The notes under the pieces were generated by a model. The model was not told the DNA's origin. It worked only from the letters and a program-made list of their open reading frames with translations, and did not search any database. Of a DNA stretch of 64,000 bases, positions 1 to 7,484 are shown one piece after another (the stretch's first letter is position 1; the number at the start of each line of letters is the position of its first letter). A program made the translations under genes and the position numbers. Source of the DNA: a virus; IMG/VR virus record IMGVR_UViG_3300018080_000148, positions 25,923-89,922 of that record. One strand, given 5' to 3'.

Positions 1-4
1 AAGC

Positions 5-556
5 TCACGAAGCCTCTTCATCTTCAGCCAGTAATTCATCTTTTGTCCTAACCAATGCACCACTGCACATGGTCATTGTTTTCTCTCGCATCATCGTTAA
101 TGCTTCTTGAATTCCAACATCTGGCAATTCCGGCAAGCCGAACTTTTTCAAAACTTCAATCGGGACTATAATGGTTGAAGATTCATCTTCCTGTTTTTCA
201 AAATCTTCAATCACTTCAAGTTCATTACCTGGAATGTGTCCAATGTGCGGAAGGTCTTTACATGCCTCCCTCTCCCAGGAGCGGAAGTTCTTCTCGTGTT
301 CATAAGAATGAAAAACAACCGGTGTGATGACTACCTCGGCTCCACCATTGATTACCTGCAACCCCTGTGTGATGGTGCAATTACCATACACATCTTTAAA
401 GTCAAAACTCTCGGGGTCTATCCAAGTGGCCGCATCTTCCTCTTTGATGTGTACATCACAACGCCTAACATAAAGTGAACTGGAATGAGGGTATCGAATG
501 AACCTTTGTCCCTCAAGCTTCCTGAGGGCGTCCTTAGGAATCGCTTTGTTTTCCAT
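5..556 (-). CDS. Hypothetical protein (183 aa)
   Basis: I do not recognise this protein. The reading frame stays open upstream, but the start at 556 (MENKAIPKDALRK) is preferred because it overlaps the end of the next gene by 23 nt, as is usual in this tightly packed minus-strand operon. The protein is acidic, with a Glu/Asp-rich C-terminal tail and no signal peptide or membrane segment. It is the last gene seen of the operon that starts with the capsid protein at 4737. Confidence 0.6.
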   Translation of the reverse strand: MENKAIPKDALRKLEGQRFIRYPHSSSLYVRRCDVHIKEEDAATWIDPESFDFKDVYGNCTITQGLQVINGGAEVVITPVVFHSYEHEKNFRSWEREACKDLPHIGHIPGNELEVIEDFEKQEDESSTIIVPIEVLKKFGLPELPDVGIQEALTMMREKTMTMCSGALVRTKDELLAEDEEAS

Positions 557-1181
557 GACAATCTCCACAAAGGTACTCGAACATGTTATTGGTGCCCCAA
601 AACAATTCTTTGCCGGTGTCTTGAGTTTTGCCACATTTGGAGCAATGCATCGGTCTGATTTTATGCTGGACCTCATCACACTTCTCTGAAAGCGCCCGCA
701 TCTTCTGAAACAACTCTGCACCATAAATGCGGCCCGTGTGTTTATCATCCGCTTCCTGGAACTCGCCTCGGAGCTTCTTCTGGATCTTTTTTCGTCGGCT
801 GCAACACGACCTTGTTTTGCGTTCGGCCCGAAGACCCTGCTGCTTGGAAGCAAAGTTGGCCTTAATCCCTTCCATGAGTTTGTGGCCCGCACTCTCATTC
901 CTGGTCTTTACCTGCACCGAAAAAGACTGCTTGTCACTCACCATTTCCTTGGGAACCTCTTTCCACTCCACTCCCGAGTCAATTCCCGCTCTTTCCAGTT
1001 TCCTCGCCACCTTCACATCTTTGGCTGCGATTTTCTTCGCCCGAGCTACATCCCCCGACGTGAGATTGTCCCCCCGAGTCAACTTGTAAGTCACCAGGGC
1101 ATCCTTCACTATCTCCAATACCTTCAGACGATTTTCCTCCTGCTTCTCCGCTTCCTGTAGCCAAAAGTTCTTGCTGCTCAT
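534..1181 (-). CDS. Basic protein with C-terminal zinc ribbon (215 aa)
   Basis: The N-terminal part is Lys/Arg/Glu-rich and probably helical. The C-terminus carries two CxxC knuckles (CSKCGK near residue 180 and CGDC near residue 206) about 26 residues apart, typical of a small structural zinc ribbon. The start at 1181 has a GGAGAG ribosome site four nt upstream. The 5' end overlaps the out-of-frame tail of the membrane-protein gene at 979-1419. The function is unknown; nucleic-acid binding would fit the charge and the ribbon. Confidence 0.6.
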   Translation of the reverse strand: MSSKNFWLQEAEKQEENRLKVLEIVKDALVTYKLTRGDNLTSGDVARAKKIAAKDVKVARKLERAGIDSGVEWKEVPKEMVSDKQSFSVQVKTRNESAGHKLMEGIKANFASKQQGLRAERKTRSCCSRRKKIQKKLRGEFQEADDKHTGRIYGAELFQKMRALSEKCDEVQHKIRPMHCSKCGKTQDTGKELFWGTNNMFEYLCGDCHGKQSDS

Positions 1182-1419
1182 TTTCTCTCCTGAATAGCGA
1201 CCATAATTGCGGCAGGTCTCTCTTAAAGGCATTGACGAACTGGTGCCGCACCGGCCAGATCGCATAAACCATGAACAAGGGGAACGATATGGCAAACACA
1301 CCAACCCACCACATCCACATGGGCGTGATGGCCAGGGCAAACAAAATACACCCCAGCGCTATCACAATGTCAATCGTCTCATCCTTCAGACTCGTCCACC
1401 AAGATTTCTGGCGGTCCAT
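979..1419 (-). CDS. Small membrane protein with long out-of-frame overlap (146 aa)
   Basis: Residues about 17-60 form two hydrophobic segments rich in Ile, Leu, Trp and Met, so this is probably an inner-membrane protein. After about residue 78 the frame runs for 203 nt inside the next gene (534-1181) and the protein becomes a low-complexity Gly/Ser/Glu tail. That tail may be the by-product of a lost stop codon or a real overlap. The start at 1419 is chosen because AGGAG lies 9 nt upstream; the ATG at 1428 would have no spacer. Confidence 0.45.
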   Translation of the reverse strand: MDRQKSWWTSLKDETIDIVIALGCILFALAITPMWMWWVGVFAISFPLFMVYAIWPVRHQFVNAFKRDLPQLWSLFRRENEQQELLATGSGEAGGKSSEGIGDSEGCPGDLQVDSGGQSHVGGCSSGEENRSQRCEGGEETGKSGN

Positions 1420-1837
1420 CTTCCTCATCTCCTATGTGCGCCTCGATTCCTTTTGCCTTAAGTTCTTCCTTGGCCCTCTTCTCAAGCTCATCGAGTTTTT
1501 CTTTCAGAGTCGTCAGCCCTTCAGCCTCCAACTCCTCATTGAGTTTTTTCTTCTCGCCCTCCTCCTTAAGATACTCTTCTTCCAAGGCTTCTAGAATCTG
1601 GTAATTCTTCTCTAGCTGCGCCCGAACCTCTTCCTCCCGCCGCTCATCACGCTCCTTCTGTTTTTCGGGATCATTGATGATGGGACGAATTTTCTCACGG
1701 GTTCTGTGGGCTGCCCGCTCGGCACGCTTCCTTGCACGATTATCGGCTTTGATTTTCTCACTCCGACGTTGAGCCTTCTTTTTCCTGTCAGCTTCCTTGC
1801 TATGCTTCTTGCGTTCTTTGAGTTTTTTGTTACCCAT
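1379..1837 (-). CDS. Highly charged coiled-coil protein (152 aa)
   Basis: Almost the whole protein is Lys/Arg/Glu with heptad-like spacing, and it ends in an acidic tail. It has no cysteines, membrane segments or catalytic motifs. The start at 1837 overlaps the stop of the upstream gene by 8 nt; GGAGG lies 12 nt upstream of it. From composition and its place downstream of the capsid gene, a scaffold-like or head-assembly role is possible, but this is inference only. Confidence 0.55.
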   Translation of the reverse strand: MGNKKLKERKKHSKEADRKKKAQRRSEKIKADNRARKRAERAAHRTREKIRPIINDPEKQKERDERREEEVRAQLEKNYQILEALEEEYLKEEGEKKKLNEELEAEGLTTLKEKLDELEKRAKEELKAKGIEAHIGDEEDGPPEILVDESEG

Positions 1838-2468
1838 TAAACCTAATTGCCTCCACGGTTGTGCCGCCTTGCTCACGAGTGGGCAGCCAGATTGTCTTCC
1901 ACGTATTGGGCAGGCGATCATTCAATTCCTTGAAAACACGATCCTTCATGCGTTCAACGAAAGCCTCTGCCTTTTCAGTTGGAAGTTGACCAACTTCCAC
2001 ATAAAAGATCAACAGCCCCTCAAGAGGCGGCTGGTCCAACTCGGTCTTCTTGGCCTCTATGAAATTATAATACTTGGAAAGTGCTTCTCCAAGCTTCTTC
2101 TCGTCCACAATGTCTGGATGCTTCATTGGAGGGAGTTTTCTTTTAACTTCATCTTCAGCCTTAACTCTTTTCATGAACTCCTCCAACTCTTCACCTTCTA
2201 GCCCATCATACACTTCGGCGTTTGAGGGAACTTCCTGATAGTGGGAAACCAAGTGTTTGCAATAGGCGTTCGTGTCTATTGGGTGCTCTGCTGGCCTAGT
2301 CATATCGAGCATGTCATCCTCTACTGGATCGCAATAGCTGCACTTACAACCTTGTTTGTGATCGGCTGCAAGCTCGTCTCTATGCTTAAGCGAGTCCCTA
2401 TCAAGCTTCTTTTGATATTCCCCAATCCTGTTAGACTGTTCCTCCCAATAATTTTCCACACTGTTCAT
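1830..2468 (-). CDS. Hypothetical protein with CxCxxC motif (212 aa)
   Basis: I do not recognise the family. A CKCSYC motif near residue 41 could bind a metal. The N-terminal half is Asp/Glu-rich and the C-terminal third is mixed alpha/beta-like. Start and stop are nearly contiguous with the neighbours (2 nt to the upstream gene, 8 nt overlap downstream), so it belongs to the capsid-gene operon. Confidence 0.6.
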   Translation of the reverse strand: MNSVENYWEEQSNRIGEYQKKLDRDSLKHRDELAADHKQGCKCSYCDPVEDDMLDMTRPAEHPIDTNAYCKHLVSHYQEVPSNAEVYDGLEGEELEEFMKRVKAEDEVKRKLPPMKHPDIVDEKKLGEALSKYYNFIEAKKTELDQPPLEGLLIFYVEVGQLPTEKAEAFVERMKDRVFKELNDRLPNTWKTIWLPTREQGGTTVEAIRFNG

Positions 2469-2469
2469 G

Positions 2470-3237
2470 TTATCCCCTTAAATCTGGTACTCCGAATTTG
2501 TCATCCACCCCATCCCAAGCCAACGTTGGCTCTTCACCAGCCGGTGGGCCCTGATTCTCAAATGGACCATCCAACTTGCCCGGCAAGTTGAAGTGAATGC
2601 TGTTGATTGTTCTTTTTTGCCCTGCATCATCGACTGTTACATAGTCCATCCCCGCCTGCGCATTGGGATTGGGCTTCTCATCATAAATCGGGTACTTTTG
2701 CCCCCGAGTAAATGGAAGCCCTCGCTTGGCAATCTCATCCCGCAGAAAAGCGGGCGGATCAAACACCTCTTCCCGTAACGCACGACCAAGATTGACGGGC
2801 GCACGTGGCTGCGGAGCAGTCACGTTGGGTCTTCTTGGGGGAGATGCCCCTCCCTGCTGTTGAATAATTTGCCCCAGCAAGTCGGGATTCGCAGCCAACA
2901 AGGCCGCTAATTGATCTCTCGGATTAGACGACTCTTCCGGAGATTCTTCTGAGACCATGGCCGTGGGGCCATCGTCGAACTTGAACTTCTTGTTTTTAAT
3001 CATGAAGCCGTCATCGACTTCTCTGTAGTTCAACTTCTTCTTGGTGTACTCGTAGATCTCCACATCCGTCACTAAAATATTACGACGTGCCAATTGTGCA
3101 AAGATCTTGGCGGCGGCTGCCTCTAAAGGAATGTCGTCATTGGCTTTGCCCACTCGAACCTTCCGGGTCAACACTTCATCGCCATATTTTCCTTTTTCAA
3201 TTTCCTCCTGAAAATGAAATATCAGTTCATAACCCAT
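2470..3237 (-). CDS. Hypothetical protein with Pro/Gln-rich linker (255 aa)
   Basis: An N-terminal domain of about 90 residues rich in charged beta-like segments is joined by a low-complexity Pro/Gln/Ala linker (residues about 105-150) to a C-terminal domain containing a run of Pro, Asn and Asp. There is no signal peptide. The architecture of two folded parts on a flexible linker is common in phage structural proteins, but no family is recognised. It lies in the operon downstream of the capsid gene, with 8 nt to the upstream gene. Confidence 0.55.
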   Translation of the reverse strand: MGYELIFHFQEEIEKGKYGDEVLTRKVRVGKANDDIPLEAAAAKIFAQLARRNILVTDVEIYEYTKKKLNYREVDDGFMIKNKKFKFDDGPTAMVSEESPEESSNPRDQLAALLAANPDLLGQIIQQQGGASPPRRPNVTAPQPRAPVNLGRALREEVFDPPAFLRDEIAKRGLPFTRGQKYPIYDEKPNPNAQAGMDYVTVDDAGQKRTINSIHFNLPGKLDGPFENQGPPAGEEPTLAWDGVDDKFGVPDLRG

Positions 3238-3245
3238 GTTGCTCC

Positions 3246-3785
3246 TTACCAGCTATCCACGCCTGCAAATTCGCCTCGATATTCATACTGATGGTACTCA
3301 CCAGTCAGATCATGCTGAGTCTTGGTGCGGACCTTCTGTGCGAAGATCTTCATCCTCTTGTAAAGACGCATGAAATGAACCAACTCCTGAGCATTGGGAT
3401 CAGACAAACCCATCTCTTCTAAGATGTCAGCGTCCGTGATCGTCGGCTTCTTCGGATCAAGAAACGCCTTGTGTCTAAACTTACTGTGTGACGAAGGGAA
3501 GGCCGACTGGTTTACAATCGAAAACAAGCCGGAATAAATCCCCACCAAAAGGGTTGTGAGCCTATTGGGCGGCTTGCCATCTATCACAGAAGACCTACGA
3601 GTGGCCTTTTCCCAACCATACTTGCGTTCATACTCGCCCGCATCCATGGTAAAGAATTCCTTGTTTTCCTCGGTCAACTCCTTGCAGTATCGATCAAGAT
3701 CCAGGTGTTGCCACCCAATTTCTTCTTCCCATTTCTTACGTGCGGCCTCTTCGTCAGCCTTGTTTTCCCATACGTTCTTAGCCAT
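3246..3785 (-). CDS. Hypothetical protein in the capsid operon (179 aa)
   Basis: The protein is charged and mostly helical, with Trp and Tyr clusters in the first 60 residues. The start at 3785 (MAKNVWENK) has a GAGGAG site 10 nt upstream. An alternative ATG at 3794 would sit directly against that site. The 8-nt overlap with the capsid gene suggests translational coupling, so it may be a head protein made alongside the capsid protein. No motif identifies it. Confidence 0.55.
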   Translation of the reverse strand: MAKNVWENKADEEAARKKWEEEIGWQHLDLDRYCKELTEENKEFFTMDAGEYERKYGWEKATRRSSVIDGKPPNRLTTLLVGIYSGLFSIVNQSAFPSSHSKFRHKAFLDPKKPTITDADILEEMGLSDPNAQELVHFMRLYKRMKIFAQKVRTKTQHDLTGEYHQYEYRGEFAGVDSW

Positions 3786-4737
3786 CTTCTTCATTCTCCT
3801 CGTTATTAGGTGAGTAACCATGCACTTGAATCCGTCCATAGAATTCCGGGAACGGCATGGCTTTGCCATACCTGGACATAATCCTCTCTTCCCGAACGTT
3901 CAGGCCGGGGATTTTCACAGGAGAAATAAAAAGAGTGACGTATGGGCAGTAGAAATACCCACTAGAATAAAAATCGCCCTTGTGCCCCACCAAAATCGTC
4001 CCCTCTTGACAAGATGGGTGTGCATAAACCTTTTGCCTGCCCATCGCACCTCTATGGAAACTCTTTATGTCAAACTCATCCTGTTCCAATAGAGTAGAGG
4101 CCAACTGTGGCGTAGTCAAAATCCAGGTGGGTTGACGACCACCTTGCTTTTCAACTCGGCCCATCGTCATTCGCAAGTGGGCTTCCAGGTCATCTCTGTT
4201 CTTCCATTGGTGTTCAGAAGTTGTTGGCGCATTCCTGGCCACGTCATTGATGACCTCCACGTTCATCTTGTTGACAAGCCACTCTGCATATTCAGCACAA
4301 GCCTCTGCTTCCGCATCTAGATTGTGATCTTCACTTGATGGCCGAGATGGCATTCGCTGAAGAGAAGCCGTCTTGGCTTTAACCGCACGAGAACGAATGT
4401 TACCATACAAGTCTCGATACGCAATAGAATGTTCGGCCCCCATCATTGTTTGGACCGAACCAATCTGAAAGCCAATAAAAGAAGACGGGTTGATGACCCT
4501 GCGGACAATGGGAATACTTACCCGCTTGAGATAAGGGAAGTATTCATTGAAAAATTCCGTAACTTCCTTCAGGTCGCCATGCGTTTCGTTGATGGTTCTC
4601 TGGCTATCTAACGCAAGAGCCACCTGTTCTTTCTCTAAGTTGTCTACGATCCCTCTTAACAATCCAGTGCTTTCCCAGAGATCTACTATTTGCTGTTTCT
4701 GACTCAAAATCCTTTCGTGTACTGATACTTCATCCAT
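3778..4737 (-). CDS. Major capsid protein, T4 gp23-like (319 aa)
   Basis: The C-terminal 70 residues match the end of gp23-type HK97-fold capsid proteins of myoviruses: ILVGHKGDF, then SGYFYCPYV, then a block ending RYGKAMPFPEFYGRI. The segment around residues 75-115 (VRRVINPSS ... GSVQTMMG) corresponds to the gp23 region before the A-domain, and WILTTPQLAS near residue 205 fits the A-domain strand. At 319 aa it is shorter than T4 gp23 (521 aa), mainly N-terminally, and no scaffold-like delta domain is visible. It heads a run of small co-oriented genes. A vertex protein (gp24-like) is the main alternative. Confidence 0.75.
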   Translation of the reverse strand: MDEVSVHERILSQKQQIVDLWESTGLLRGIVDNLEKEQVALALDSQRTINETHGDLKEVTEFFNEYFPYLKRVSIPIVRRVINPSSFIGFQIGSVQTMMGAEHSIAYRDLYGNIRSRAVKAKTASLQRMPSRPSSEDHNLDAEAEACAEYAEWLVNKMNVEVINDVARNAPTTSEHQWKNRDDLEAHLRMTMGRVEKQGGRQPTWILTTPQLASTLLEQDEFDIKSFHRGAMGRQKVYAHPSCQEGTILVGHKGDFYSSGYFYCPYVTLFISPVKIPGLNVREERIMSRYGKAMPFPEFYGRIQVHGYSPNNEENEEDG

Positions 4738-4749
4738 ACTGCCTCCTAA

Positions 4750-5406
4750 TTACCTTTCTATAAGTCCAACACCATATCTGGTGTTTACAACGGTTGGCTC
4801 CCGGCCTTGGACTTTACAGAAATCCCGAAACACATCTCCTGTCGGCTGATGGAAATTGACGTACTCCACCACGATCAGCCCACCCTCTTCCACATGCGGC
4901 CAAACCATGTCCATGTGCAGCCGCATTTTGTCATGTGTGGTTTCCTCATTGAACATCACCATGTCCCATTTCGTGGCTTGTAAAGCCTTGGTGAAATCGA
5001 CATCCATGAAATCCCCCACATGCACGTCCACGGCACGTGGGTTGGGATAAGCATCTTTTATGTTGGCAACACCCATCCGGGGAGAAAAATACTCATCCTC
5101 TTTTTCTTGGAAGCCAAGAAATGTTTCCACCGAACGACAGCTTTTCAAAAAACAGCCACTTAAAAGTCCGAGGCGAAATCCAATTTTCAGAAGAGATTTG
5201 GGGTGAATGTGTTTTCCCAAATGATAATAGAAAGGCGTGTAGGTATCATCTGTGTAAGCAAAGGTCCGACGAGACCTCTCCTCAATGACCCTCATGCGAC
5301 CCAAAAGAATGCGGGCGCTAATCAATTTTGCACCAAGCTCTTTTTCGAGCTTGGTTCGTAGCTCTTGAATATCCACTCTTGACCTTTCTAAAATAAAGAG
5401 ACCCAC
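4750..5406 (-). CDS. Class I SAM-dependent methyltransferase-like protein (218 aa)
   Basis: The protein has a Rossmann-type pattern: an acidic motif after a strand (AVDVHVGDFMDVDF, residues about 130-143), then WDMVMFNEETTHDKM and a GGLIVVEYVNF strand typical of Methyltransf_24-like enzymes. The usual glycine-rich SAM loop is weak (KIGFRLGLLSGCF), so activity is uncertain. It lies 12 nt upstream of the capsid gene on the same strand. The substrate cannot be guessed. Confidence 0.5.
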   Translation of the reverse strand: MGLFILERSRVDIQELRTKLEKELGAKLISARILLGRMRVIEERSRRTFAYTDDTYTPFYYHLGKHIHPKSLLKIGFRLGLLSGCFLKSCRSVETFLGFQEKEDEYFSPRMGVANIKDAYPNPRAVDVHVGDFMDVDFTKALQATKWDMVMFNEETTHDKMRLHMDMVWPHVEEGGLIVVEYVNFHQPTGDVFRDFCKVQGREPTVVNTRYGVGLIER

Positions 5407-5500
5407 CCCTATCGCCCTAGTTTACCGTTGAGGACTTGAGATGGGCTGGATATGTAAACCGGCAAAGCCGGGTAGTCCAACCTTTCGGTTATATAGAGAG

Positions 5501-6076
5501 CTACTTAATAATTTTTTCCCAACCCTTCCGCAGCATTTTTACCACATCCATGGCATCGGGAACCGCCGTATGCGTGACACCACGAGACTCTCCGATCCTC
5601 TTGCGGCACTCTGAACTGTCCGGAAGAGCCGTATCGCCCGCTCGAAGAAGTAGCATGCCCGGATCGAGGATGCGATGGCGGTACTTGACCCAATCGTCCC
5701 ACCCAGGCAACCGATTCAAGAACTGGAGATCGAAGGCGGCAAAGTTCTTGCCAGCAAAATTCACCTTCTCTTGATCTGGATAACCTGGATAGTGGTGACA
5801 CAACCAACCGTGAAAAATCTCGGGCACCTGTCCAGGCTCGTAGTAATCGTACCCCACTTCACGCTTAGCGATGCGCTTGAAGATGGCGGGGTGCATGGAT
5901 AATGCGAATGGCTCACCCTGGAAAATCGGGTGGACCACATAACAATGAAACTTTGGAAGCTCTTCAATGGGGCGTTGTTCCCGCAAATCGTCAACCACCG
6001 CCCCGATCTCGATGACTTGACACATGTAGGGATTCACCCCGGTCGTTTCAATATCAACACTTACATACTTCATCAT
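5501..6076 (-). CDS. DEDDh 3'-5' exonuclease (191 aa)
   Basis: This is a DnaQ/RNase T superfamily exonuclease. Motif I is SVDIETTG near residue 6, motif II is GKNFAAFDLQFL near residue 109, and motif III is THTAVPDAMDV near residue 166 with the His and Asp expected of the DEDDh class. It is a single compact domain without polymerase. It could proofread for the polymerase at 9986-11296, which lacks a convincing exonuclease domain, or trim RNA 3' ends such as tRNA precursors. Its start overlaps the end of the DUF1937 gene. Confidence 0.85.
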   Translation of the reverse strand: MMKYVSVDIETTGVNPYMCQVIEIGAVVDDLREQRPIEELPKFHCYVVHPIFQGEPFALSMHPAIFKRIAKREVGYDYYEPGQVPEIFHGWLCHHYPGYPDQEKVNFAGKNFAAFDLQFLNRLPGWDDWVKYRHRILDPGMLLLRAGDTALPDSSECRKRIGESRGVTHTAVPDAMDVVKMLRKGWEKIIK

Positions 6077-6401
6077 TCGCTCCTATGAACTTAACAGGCT
6101 TGCCGAGATCTTCTGCTATCTTGATTTCGGCGTTAACACCAGTGGATTCTTTCCACCCGTCTAATGTCAGTATCCAAACCTCGTCCGACCATTCGATAAA
6201 AGATCGATCCAGAGCTTCCCAGTATTCCCACGTGCCAGGAAGAGAGCAGCGTGTAGCCACCGGATGGCAAGCGGTAATTGGAGAATAGACGATGTGCCCG
6301 GCATTCATAAGTTCGCCGGTTTTGTCTGTCACCGCCTCGAATCTGGCTTCCTTTACCTTTTCATCAGGATCGGAGTAGGGCACTCCCAGATATATTTTCA
6401 T
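6054..6401 (-). CDS. DUF1937 protein, nucleoside deoxyribosyltransferase-like fold (115 aa)
   Basis: The sequence follows the DUF1937 pattern: IYLGVPYSDPDEKVKEARF at the start, HIVYSPITACHPVA, LPGTWEYW, VWILTLDGWKES and a final AEIKIAEDLGKPV. The family has a fold related to nucleoside 2-deoxyribosyltransferases and is common in phages, though its reaction is not firmly known. The start at 6401 is taken at MKIYLG; an in-frame ATG lies 7 codons upstream. Confidence 0.75.
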   Translation of the reverse strand: MKIYLGVPYSDPDEKVKEARFEAVTDKTGELMNAGHIVYSPITACHPVATRCSLPGTWEYWEALDRSFIEWSDEVWILTLDGWKESTGVNAEIKIAEDLGKPVKFIGANDEVCKC

Positions 6402-6463
6402 GCTTCCATTCCCATTTAACATGTCCATCCATGATATTACATTCAAGAAATTGCATCAAGGCA

Positions 6464-6511
6464 TAAAAAAAAGAGATCCTGCGAATCACGTCTTCACAGC
6501 ATCTCTTACCC
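6464..6511 (-). terminator. Rho-independent terminator (- strand)
   Basis: On the minus strand AAGAGAT-G-CTG pairs with CAG-G-ATCTCTT (7 bp, mismatch, 3 bp) and is followed directly by eight U. It overlaps the last codons of the small gene at 6486-6641 and ends the replication-gene operon upstream. Confidence 0.75.
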
Positions 6512-6641
6512 GGAAAATCGGGATGGTGTTCCCTGTTGGATCAGCATGAGTTGTAACGTTTCCATTATCCAACTCCCATGCAAGCTGGTGTCCTCCCATG
6601 GTGGCCAGTGACGCATTCGCATGGGCGGCGGCATCGGCCAT
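6486..6641 (-). CDS. Small hypothetical protein (51 aa)
   Basis: This short frame starts MADAAAHANASLATMGG and ends IFRVRDAVKT. It looks more protein-like than the other two frames, with balanced composition and aliphatic strands at the end. The ribosome site is weak (GTGGCAG). The 3' end lies inside the terminator hairpin, so termination and the stop codon coincide. Function unknown. Confidence 0.35.
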   Translation of the reverse strand: MADAAAHANASLATMGGHQLAWELDNGNVTTHADPTGNTIPIFRVRDAVKT

Positions 6642-6681
6642 TCTGCCACGGGATGAAGATGGACCTCAATCCAGGATTTTA

Positions 6682-6713
6682 TGTGGACACGTTTTTTCCC
6701 AATGACCACACCT
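6682..6713 (-). repeat. 32-nt dispersed repeat, copy 1
   Basis: These 32 nt are identical to 11452-11483. On the minus strand the element reads AGGTGTGGTCATTGGG followed by an A-run and CGTGTCCACA, so TGTGG and CCACA at its ends can pair. It lies between two small genes on the minus strand. Shorter relatives occur at 9265, 42026 and 43535. Confidence 0.7.
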
Positions 6714-6888
6714 AATATCTATGAATTACCACGTCGATTTTCACGAGCAAGTAATTTTGCCTCAGCTTATCGTAGAACACCCTGTAATATGCTCCGTCCT
6801 CTAGCTGCCAGCTTTTGCCAGGGTCTTTAAGTTGCTCGAAAAAATGCAGTTGTTCCAAGTGGTTAAGTCCCGTGGTGTCAAACTGCAT
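6712..6888 (-). CDS. Small hypothetical protein (58 aa)
   Basis: The frame starts MQFDTTGLNHLEQLHFF after a good ribosome site (AGGGGATAA-ATG). It has a compact mixed alpha/beta composition ending in DVVIHRY. The stop codon touches the dispersed repeat. Neighbouring genes on the same strand are UvsY-like and DnaB-like, so it belongs to the replication operon. Function unknown. Confidence 0.5.
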   Translation of the reverse strand: MQFDTTGLNHLEQLHFFEQLKDPGKSWQLEDGAYYRVFYDKLRQNYLLVKIDVVIHRY

Positions 6889-6924
6889 TTATCCCCTCCC
6901 AGACAGTTGTGTTGCCACAAGTAT

Positions 6925-7425
6925 CTATGCGGGAGGATCGACAGCTTTCACAACTTCATCAACTTTTCGTTCTAAGTCCGGGTCTACTTTGGTCATAATG
7001 CGAGGCTGGATTTTGTCCATTTCCCGTCGCAGCATGTGGCCGTAAGACATGGCGTTGTCGTGGGCCTTGTCCATGGCCTTGAGAAACAACTGAAGTTTTT
7101 TGACGGCCCTTTTTCCGGCAATCACTTTCTTCTTGGCGTCCACAACTTTGGGATCACTCTTCGATTTTGCCTCGGCCAACTTATCGGACCCACCATCTTC
7201 CTTAAAACCACGGAATCGATCAGCATAAATCTCATCGTATTGCGTCTCGTACCACTGGAGGTAACTTTCGGCATCCGCTAGTTTCTGACCGTAGTAATTG
7301 TACCAAGTCGCCTCTTCTTGAAGGTGCTTGTTCAAACTAGCTTCATCAAATGTCAGTTGATCGGGGTTAAGGTTTACCTCACCCCCACCAATGTTCACTT
7401 TTTTCTCTTTGTCTGATAGGTCCAT
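6925..7425 (-). CDS. UvsY-like recombination mediator (166 aa)
   Basis: The central 110 residues resemble T4 UvsY in layout: an N-terminal helix (ATWYNYYGQKLADAESYLQW), a basic middle with a Tyr/Phe-rich turn, and a long C-terminal helix (AVKKLQLFLKAMDKAHDNAM) before a final IQP segment. UvsY loads the UvsX recombinase on ssDNA coated with gp32. The position next to the replicative helicase and upstream of the UvsW-type helicase supports the call. No UvsX is visible in this window, so this remains a similarity-based guess. Confidence 0.5.
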   Translation of the reverse strand: MDLSDKEKKVNIGGGEVNLNPDQLTFDEASLNKHLQEEATWYNYYGQKLADAESYLQWYETQYDEIYADRFRGFKEDGGSDKLAEAKSKSDPKVVDAKKKVIAGKRAVKKLQLFLKAMDKAHDNAMSYGHMLRREMDKIQPRIMTKVDPDLERKVDEVVKAVDPPA

Positions 7426-7484
7426 TACATGCCTCCAGTTATCTTATCGGGAGATTGTACCAAAAAAGGAAAACGTTCTAAAGA

